Shown here piece by piece: positions 58,891 to 64,000 of a stretch of DNA of 64,000 nt. The stretch comes from Alloalcanivorax xiamenensis (GTDB lineage Bacteria > Pseudomonadota > Gammaproteobacteria > Pseudomonadales > Alcanivoracaceae): assembly GCF_009846745.1 (NCBI RefSeq), contig NZ_AQPF01000005.1, positions 1 to 64,000 of the forward strand, in the 5' to 3' direction. Numbering within the stretch: the stretch's first letter is position 1; each line of letters opens with the position of its first letter. Below the pieces are notes generated by a model, which was not told the origin of the DNA, searched no databases, and saw nothing but the letters and a program-made list of their open reading frames with translations. Position numbers and translations under genes: made by a program.

Positions 58891-61800
58891 ATGAGACCCG
58901 GTCGATCACGGTTACTGCTTTCCCTGCTGCTCTCGTGGATGCTGTGTGGTGTGGCCGCGGCGCAAAGCAGCGGCTTTTCCCTGCCCGGTATCGGAGATCT
59001 GGAGAAACAACTTACCGGCGGTGACGACAGCGCCGATGGCCAGCCCCGGAAGGAGGGCGAAGCAACGCCGGAGCGCGCCCTTCTGGAAGAAACGCTGAAG
59101 TTGCGCAAGGAAATCGACGCCAACCACGAGCGGATCAAAAAGCTTGAGCAGCAACAAAGCGCGCTGCCGCGCGAGAGAGCCTCGCTTCAGGGCGAATTGG
59201 AAAAAATTCGCCGCGAAAGCACCGTCGACTGGGCCGAGCACTATCAGAGCCTGTCCATTTCCGCCTTGGCGGAGGAATTGGGACAGAAACTGCAGGCACT
59301 GGAGCGCAATCAGGAAAAACTGGCGGACGCGGCCAGTGATGTGACCAGTTCCCAGACCCTGCCGGAACGGGCGCAGAATACCATCAGCGACAGTCTGGCG
59401 GAGGCCGATGATATTCGCCGACAGCTGAACCGCCCGTCGGTGGCGGAGGCGCTGAGCGAGGAGGAAGTGCAGAATCTGCAGGTAAAACTGGCGGCGCTGG
59501 ACTCCCGTATTGAACTGCGCAACCAGGAACTGGCCGTGGCCAGCGCCAACGAGCAGCGCTCCCGCCTGCAGCAACGGGTTCTGGAAGCCGACGCGGAGCT
59601 GATCCAGCGACAACTGGATGTTCTGCAACCACTGCTCAACCGGCGGCGCCAACAGCAACTGCAGGATGAGTTGCAGGCCGCCTCCGTGGACCTGCCCGCC
59701 GAAGTGGCCGATCACCCCGAGTTGGCGGCAGCGGAAGAGCGGAACAAGACGCTGCGCAAACAGTTGATTCAGACCAGTGAAGACGTCAATGATCTGCTGC
59801 GTGAAAACGTGGCCACCAAGACCCAGTTGGACCGGGTGCGGGCGTTGTCCGCCACGGTCAACGATCAGATCCGCATGCTTGACGGCAGCCTGCTGTTATC
59901 GCGGATTCTCTATGAGCAGCAAAAAAATCTACCGGACTTCAAACCCCGGGAAGGGTTGCCCAAGGCCATCGGTGACACCCGTCTGCGCCAGTTTGAAATC
60001 GGCCAGCAGCGCCAGCAAACAGAAGCCGCCACCCTCCGCCTGGAAGACCAGGACATCTCTCCGGAGGATCGGGTCGCGCTGCAGGATGCTCTGGGGAGTC
60101 TGCATGACATTCATGTGGAACTGCTCAATCAGCTGGACACCGAACTGGGGCGCAAGCTGAATCTGCTGGTCCGGCTGAATCTGGTGCAGGATCAACTGGT
60201 GGACGTCTCCCGCAATCTCCACGACACCATCTCTGAACAGACCTTCTGGATGCCCAGCACCCAGCCGATCAATCTGTCCTGGTTGCGCGAGTTCCCGGCC
60301 CAGGTCCGGGATCAGATGACGGACATGCCCTGGATGCAGATGGGCCAGGACGCCTCCGCGCTACTGAAAGACAAGTGGCCCTGGCTACTGCTCCCGGCGA
60401 TCCTGGCCGTCGCCCTGCTGTTCTGGCGCAAACGCCTGCGTACCCGGATCCGCAAACTCAACAGCGATATTGGTTTCCTGCGCCGGGACAGCCAGTTGCA
60501 TACCCCTCTGGCGATTCTGCTGACCACGCTGATGTGCCTGCCCGGTCCGTTGGTATTGAGTCTGCTGGCCTGGGGTCTCTGGATTCAGCCCGGCACGCTG
60601 TCCACCGTGTTGGGCGCCGCGCTGTCAAAAGTGGCGCTGCTATGGCTGGTGTTCGAGATGTGCTATCGGTTGTTGGCCCGGGACGGTATCGCGCAGCGGC
60701 ATTTCCGCTGGTCCGCCGACGGCAACACCAAGCTGCGTCGGCGGTTATTGGCGGTCGGCTTGGCGATGGTGCCGATGACGCTGATCATTGCTTTCGGCGA
60801 GCAGTGGCCGGCCCAGCTCAACAATGATCGTATCGGCCTGGTCATCATGGTGTTCGGGCTGGCGGTAATGGGGGTCATGCTGACCCGGGTAGCCTTGCAC
60901 TTCCCCATCACCCGCTTCTCCACCGCTTACAAAGCCATGGCGGCGCTGGTGTGCGGCGGCCTGCCCTTCGCCCTGATCGTGGTGATCGGTCTGGGCTACT
61001 ACTACACCACGGTGCGTTTGTCCGGTCGCATCATCGACAGCTTCTACCTGCTGCTTCTATGGACCCTGATCGACGCGACCGCGGTACGTGGCCTGGCCGT
61101 GGCGGCGCAACGACTGGCCTACAAAAGAGCCTTGGCGCAACGTGACAGCGACGCCAAGGAAACCAGTGTGGAAGGGATCGAGGTGGAAGAACCGCAACTG
61201 GATCTGGAGCGGGTCAACCAGCAGTCTCTGCGTCTGATCCGCATGGCCCTGGTGGTGGTATTTGGCCTGCTGTTCTATTGGGTCTGGGCGGACATTCTCA
61301 ATGCCTTTTCCTATACCGAAAACATTCTGCTGTGGGAAACCACCGAAGGCAGCGGCAACAACGTCACCTCGATCCCGATCAGTCTCGGCGATGTCATGTT
61401 CGCTCTGGCCGCCGGCGTGGTCACCATGATGCTCGCCCTCAACCTGCCCGGCCTGTTGGAAGTGCTGCTGCTATCGAGGATGAACCTGAAGCAAGGCAGC
61501 AGCTACGCCACCACCACGCTGCTATCCTATGTGATCATCGCCCTGGGCGTCATGGTAGTGCTCGGTTCGCTGGGGCTGACCTGGAACAAACTGCAATGGC
61601 TGGTGGCCGCCCTCGGCGTGGGGCTGGGTTTTGGTCTGCAACAGATCTTCGCCAACTTTGTTTCCGGTATCATCATTCTGTTCGAACGGCCGATTCGCAT
61701 CGGTGACGTGATCACTATCGGTACCTTGTCGGGCACCGTCAGCCGGGTGCGGGTGCGCGCCACCACGGTGATTGATTTCGACCGCAAGGAAATCATCATC

Positions 61801-62226
61801 CCCAACCAGACCTTCGTTACCGAACAGTTGATTAACTGGTCGTTGAGTGACACGGTAACGCGGTTGATTATCACAGTCGGCTTCGCCTACGGTTCGGACC
61901 TGAACACCTGTCGTGAGATTCTCCAGACCGTGGCCCGAGACCATCCGAAAGTGATGAAGGACCCGGAGCCGATGATCCTGTTCATGGGCTTCGGCGCCAG
62001 CACCCTGGACCATGAGTTGCGGGTTTATGTGAAGGAAATCGGTGACCGCCTGAGCACCACCGACGAACTTAATCGCCGTATCGATCAATTGTGCCGGGAA
62101 CAGGGCGTGGAAATCGCTTTCAGCCAGATGGACATTCACATTCGCAGTATCAATGGCGGCGAAAACATGACCATCCCCGGCGAGCGCCGCGAATCCGGAA
62201 ACGGCGACCCGACGACGGACGCCTGA
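58891..62226 (+). CDS. mscK: MscK/MscM-type mechanosensitive channel
   Basis: A 1111-residue inner-membrane channel. It has a signal peptide (about 1-24), a long periplasmic coiled-coil region (about 60-440), then about eleven membrane segments. The last carries the MscS pore and beta domain: VAALGVGLGFGLQQIFANFVSGIIILFERPIRIGDVITIGTLSGTVSRVRVRATTVIDFDRKEIIIPNQTFVTEQLINWSLSDTVTRLIITVGFAYGSD. This is the KefA/MscK size and layout; MscM (YjeP/YbdG) relatives are alike, so the symbol is moderately certain. It releases solutes on osmotic downshift. Confidence 0.88.
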   Translation: MRPGRSRLLLSLLLSWMLCGVAAAQSSGFSLPGIGDLEKQLTGGDDSADGQPRKEGEATPERALLEETLKLRKEIDANHERIKKLEQQQSALPRERASLQGELEKIRRESTVDWAEHYQSLSISALAEELGQKLQALERNQEKLADAASDVTSSQTLPERAQNTISDSLAEADDIRRQLNRPSVAEALSEEEVQNLQVKLAALDSRIELRNQELAVASANEQRSRLQQRVLEADAELIQRQLDVLQPLLNRRRQQQLQDELQAASVDLPAEVADHPELAAAEERNKTLRKQLIQTSEDVNDLLRENVATKTQLDRVRALSATVNDQIRMLDGSLLLSRILYEQQKNLPDFKPREGLPKAIGDTRLRQFEIGQQRQQTEAATLRLEDQDISPEDRVALQDALGSLHDIHVELLNQLDTELGRKLNLLVRLNLVQDQLVDVSRNLHDTISEQTFWMPSTQPINLSWLREFPAQVRDQMTDMPWMQMGQDASALLKDKWPWLLLPAILAVALLFWRKRLRTRIRKLNSDIGFLRRDSQLHTPLAILLTTLMCLPGPLVLSLLAWGLWIQPGTLSTVLGAALSKVALLWLVFEMCYRLLARDGIAQRHFRWSADGNTKLRRRLLAVGLAMVPMTLIIAFGEQWPAQLNNDRIGLVIMVFGLAVMGVMLTRVALHFPITRFSTAYKAMAALVCGGLPFALIVVIGLGYYYTTVRLSGRIIDSFYLLLLWTLIDATAVRGLAVAAQRLAYKRALAQRDSDAKETSVEGIEVEEPQLDLERVNQQSLRLIRMALVVVFGLLFYWVWADILNAFSYTENILLWETTEGSGNNVTSIPISLGDVMFALAAGVVTMMLALNLPGLLEVLLLSRMNLKQGSSYATTTLLSYVIIALGVMVVLGSLGLTWNKLQWLVAALGVGLGFGLQQIFANFVSGIIILFERPIRIGDVITIGTLSGTVSRVRVRATTVIDFDRKEIIIPNQTFVTEQLINWSLSDTVTRLIITVGFAYGSDLNTCREILQTVARDHPKVMKDPEPMILFMGFGASTLDHELRVYVKEIGDRLSTTDELNRRIDQLCREQGVEIAFSQMDIHIRSINGGENMTIPGERRESGNGDPTTDA

Positions 62227-62231
62227 AATCC

Positions 62232-62380
62232 GGCCTTGGAGACATAAATTCGGCGTCCGCTACGAAGCCGCTGTGGGAAGGCGACCTTTCGCCGGAAGCC
62301 CATTCGCTTGCAAGCAAGCTTCCCACGGCGGCTTCGTAGCCCTTTCTGTACCAGCGGTCGACATTGCTGGAGCTCAAAGT
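62232..62380. repeat. composite REP-containing repeat, copy 2
   Basis: Same order of parts as 33783-33946: ggccttggagacataaattc, REP inverted pair (62268-62330), and ccagcggtcgacattgctgg plus agctcaaa. Internal identity is high at both ends. Confidence 0.8.
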
Positions 62381-62439
62381 GCCGCGGCTCACTCTAAACC
62401 ACGACGAACCACTCCTCTTCTCTAACAGGAAACCCCATC

Positions 62440-63033
62440 ATGTTTATTCACCGCGGCCTCCATCGCGGGGCTATTGTATTGTCCGGCGGCCCCGGCGCCG
62501 GCAAGACCAGTTTGCTCCGGGCCCTGTCCGGGTTCGGATACCATACCGTCGCCGAATCCGGTCGGGCGGTGATTCAACAACAGCAGGCGCGCGGCGGCGA
62601 GGCCCTGCCCTGGCGAAACCGACAGGCCTTCGCCGCCGCCATGCTGGACCGGGACCGCCGTCAATACCGGCGTTACGCCAACCGGGACGGGCCGGTGTTT
62701 TTCGACCGGGGCGTGGTGGATGTACTCGGTTACGCCCGCCTGGAACGGCTGCGGGAGAGCGCCGCCATGCACTGGGCCGCGCGGCGCCACCGCTATGCCC
62801 CTGAGGTGCTGATGCTGCCGCCCTGGCCCGACATCTACCGGAACGACCAGGAGCGCAAGCAGACACTGGCGGAAGCCGAGCGTACGTTCCAGGTGTTATG
62901 GAACACCTACCTCGATCAGGGCTACCGCCCTCTCCTGGTACCCCGGGGGACGATAGCAGAACGCCGCGACTGGGTATTGTCCCATCTCGGTCTCGCTTGC
63001 GCCCCCATCCATGACACCCCGGGAAAATGCTAG
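62440..63033 (+). CDS. small AAA-type ATPase (AAA_28)
   Basis: A 197-residue P-loop protein: Walker A GGPGAGKT (about 17-24), then an Asp-rich FFDRGVVDVLGYARLERL segment as the Walker B-like/lid region, and PPWPDIYRNDQERKQTLAEAERTFQVLWNTYLDQGYRPLLVPRGTIAERRDWVLSHL at the end. It matches the AAA_28 family of predicted nucleotide kinases/ATPases. The function is unknown. The next gene, uup, begins 36 bases later on the same strand. Confidence 0.87.
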   Translation: MFIHRGLHRGAIVLSGGPGAGKTSLLRALSGFGYHTVAESGRAVIQQQQARGGEALPWRNRQAFAAAMLDRDRRQYRRYANRDGPVFFDRGVVDVLGYARLERLRESAAMHWAARRHRYAPEVLMLPPWPDIYRNDQERKQTLAEAERTFQVLWNTYLDQGYRPLLVPRGTIAERRDWVLSHLGLACAPIHDTPGKC

Positions 63034-63068
63034 ACTCCCGTTCCCCGACACCACGGTACCCGGACACC

Positions 63069-64000
63069 ATGCCATTGCTGACTCTGCGCGACCTGCAGCT
63101 TGATTACGGCGACCAGCCGCTACTTGATCACCTGGACCTGACCATCGAGGCCGGCGAACGGCTGTGCCTGGTGGGCCGTAACGGCTCCGGCAAGTCGACC
63201 TTGCTGAAAGTGCTGGACGGGCAGGTGCAGGCGGACGACGGCCAGATCGAGCGCGCCCAGGGACTGGTGGTGGCGCGCCTGGAGCAGGAAGTCCCCGAGG
63301 ACCAGGACCACAGCGTTCAGGAGATGGTGGCCCAGGGCCTCGGTGAGCTTGGCCGGCTGCTGGCCGAACATGACCGCCTCAGCCATCGGCTCAATGACGG
63401 AGACGATGCGGTGATGGCCCGTTTCCAGCAGCTCGGCGACCGTATTGAAAGCGCTGGCGCCTGGCAGCTGTTCCAGCGGGTAGAGACCGTGCTCTCCAAA
63501 CTGCAACTGGATGGCGGGCAGCGTTTCGCCGGCCTTTCCGGCGGCATGAAGCGCCGCGTTCTGCTGGCCCGTGCCCTGGTGCAGGAGCCAGACCTGCTGC
63601 TGCTGGACGAACCGACCAACCATCTGGACATCGATTCGATCCGCTGGCTGGAAAGCTTCCTGCGCGACTACCCGGCGACCCTGGTGTTCATTTCCCACGA
63701 CCGTGCCTTTATCCGCGCCCTGGCCACCCGCATCATCGAGCTGGACCGTGGCCAACTGACCAGTTGGCCTGGGGACTACGATCGTTACCTGGAAGGAAAA
63801 CAGGCGGCGCTGGAAGTGGAAGAAAGAAACCAGGCCGAGTTCGACAAGAAGCTGTCCCAGGAAGAACGCTGGATTCGTCAGGGCATAAAGGCCCGCCGCA
63901 CCCGCAACGAGGGCCGGGTGCGGGCACTGCAGGCGCTGCGCAGGGAGGCGGCGCAACGGCGTCAGCGCCAGGGCACCGCCGCGCTCGCCATCCAGCAAGG
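63069..64000 (+). CDS. uup: ABC-F family ATPase Uup (5' part; runs off the window)
   Basis: The first ~310 residues are present. The ATG at 63069 begins MPLLTLRDLQLDYGDQPLLDHLDLTIEAGERLCLVGRNGSGKSTLLKVL, with Walker A GRNGSGKST, the signature LSGGMKRRVLLARAL, Walker B LLLLDEPTNHLDIDSIRWLESFL and FISHDRAFIRALATRIIELDRGQL, then the linker WIRQGIKARRTRNEGRVRALQALRRE found in Uup. The second cassette is beyond the window. Uup limits precise excision of transposons and acts at the ribosome. Confidence 0.93.
   Translation, partial: MPLLTLRDLQLDYGDQPLLDHLDLTIEAGERLCLVGRNGSGKSTLLKVLDGQVQADDGQIERAQGLVVARLEQEVPEDQDHSVQEMVAQGLGELGRLLAEHDRLSHRLNDGDDAVMARFQQLGDRIESAGAWQLFQRVETVLSKLQLDGGQRFAGLSGGMKRRVLLARALVQEPDLLLLDEPTNHLDIDSIRWLESFLRDYPATLVFISHDRAFIRALATRIIELDRGQLTSWPGDYDRYLEGKQAALEVEERNQAEFDKKLSQEERWIRQGIKARRTRNEGRVRALQALRREAAQRRQRQGTAALAIQQ

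Overview
The window is a 64 kb piece of a high-GC gammaproteobacterial chromosome. Its gene content looks like a marine, lipid- or alkane-using bacterium of the Alcanivorax/Alloalcanivorax type. This is an inference from a fatty acid cis/trans isomerase, a DesT-type regulator with an acyl desaturase and its reductase, several beta-oxidation genes, Pseudomonas PA2778/PA2779-like genes and REP-type palindromes. No rRNA or tRNA gene and no CRISPR array was seen.

Layout. (1) 80-3419 is an AT-rich accessory island: five leftward genes, every junction overlapping, encoding a HEPN-like protein, a heme-oxygenase-fold diiron protein, an Nmad-like protein, an XRE-ImmA metalloprotease and a PIN-domain protein. 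It abuts a decayed UvrD-type helicase (3529-4148). This is the best candidate for an undescribed system. (2) 4.5-9.2 kb holds a small membrane protein, an SRPBCC protein, a pirin, the ABC-F protein YbiT and an unknown gene. (3) 9.2-21.7 kb is iron uptake: two TonB-dependent receptors, PepSY membrane proteins, a two-component system and a PepSY/DUF2271/DUF4198 operon, with two Fur-like sites; cysH and a DUF4168 gene lie between. (4) 21.9-33.6 kb holds deaD, dodecin, DUF1643, cti, a GlxA-type regulator, an AGCS symporter, two degenerate GGDEF proteins and an OmpA-like porin. (5) 34.2-46.3 kb is lipid metabolism: two acyl-CoA dehydrogenases, fadH with a divergent TetR regulator, tesB, a FadI-type thiolase and a high-molecular-weight FabG, interrupted by a PepSY-PepSY-regulator-kinase operon. 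(6) 46.6-53.9 kb holds fxsA, an SdiA-regulated-like protein, an AraC regulator, a desaturase/reductase pair with its DesT-like repressor, and a MaoC-like protein. (7) 54.2-64 kb holds the selenium genes mnmH and selD (the SelD partner domain is frameshifted away from it), a PA2779/PA2778 pair, a MscK-like channel, a small AAA ATPase and the start of uup.

The intergenic DNA is unusually rich in dispersed repeats. There are about ten REP-type inverted pairs, one of them inside a reading frame. There is a 0.28-0.30 kb MITE-like element in two copies, both flanked by TTA, a long palindrome with a conserved loop, a composite REP-containing element, a palindrome around the motif ggcctccgtacagaccc, and a heptamer repeat. 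Starts were moved from the longest reading frame wherever a ribosome binding site, gene overlap or family alignment favoured a downstream codon.
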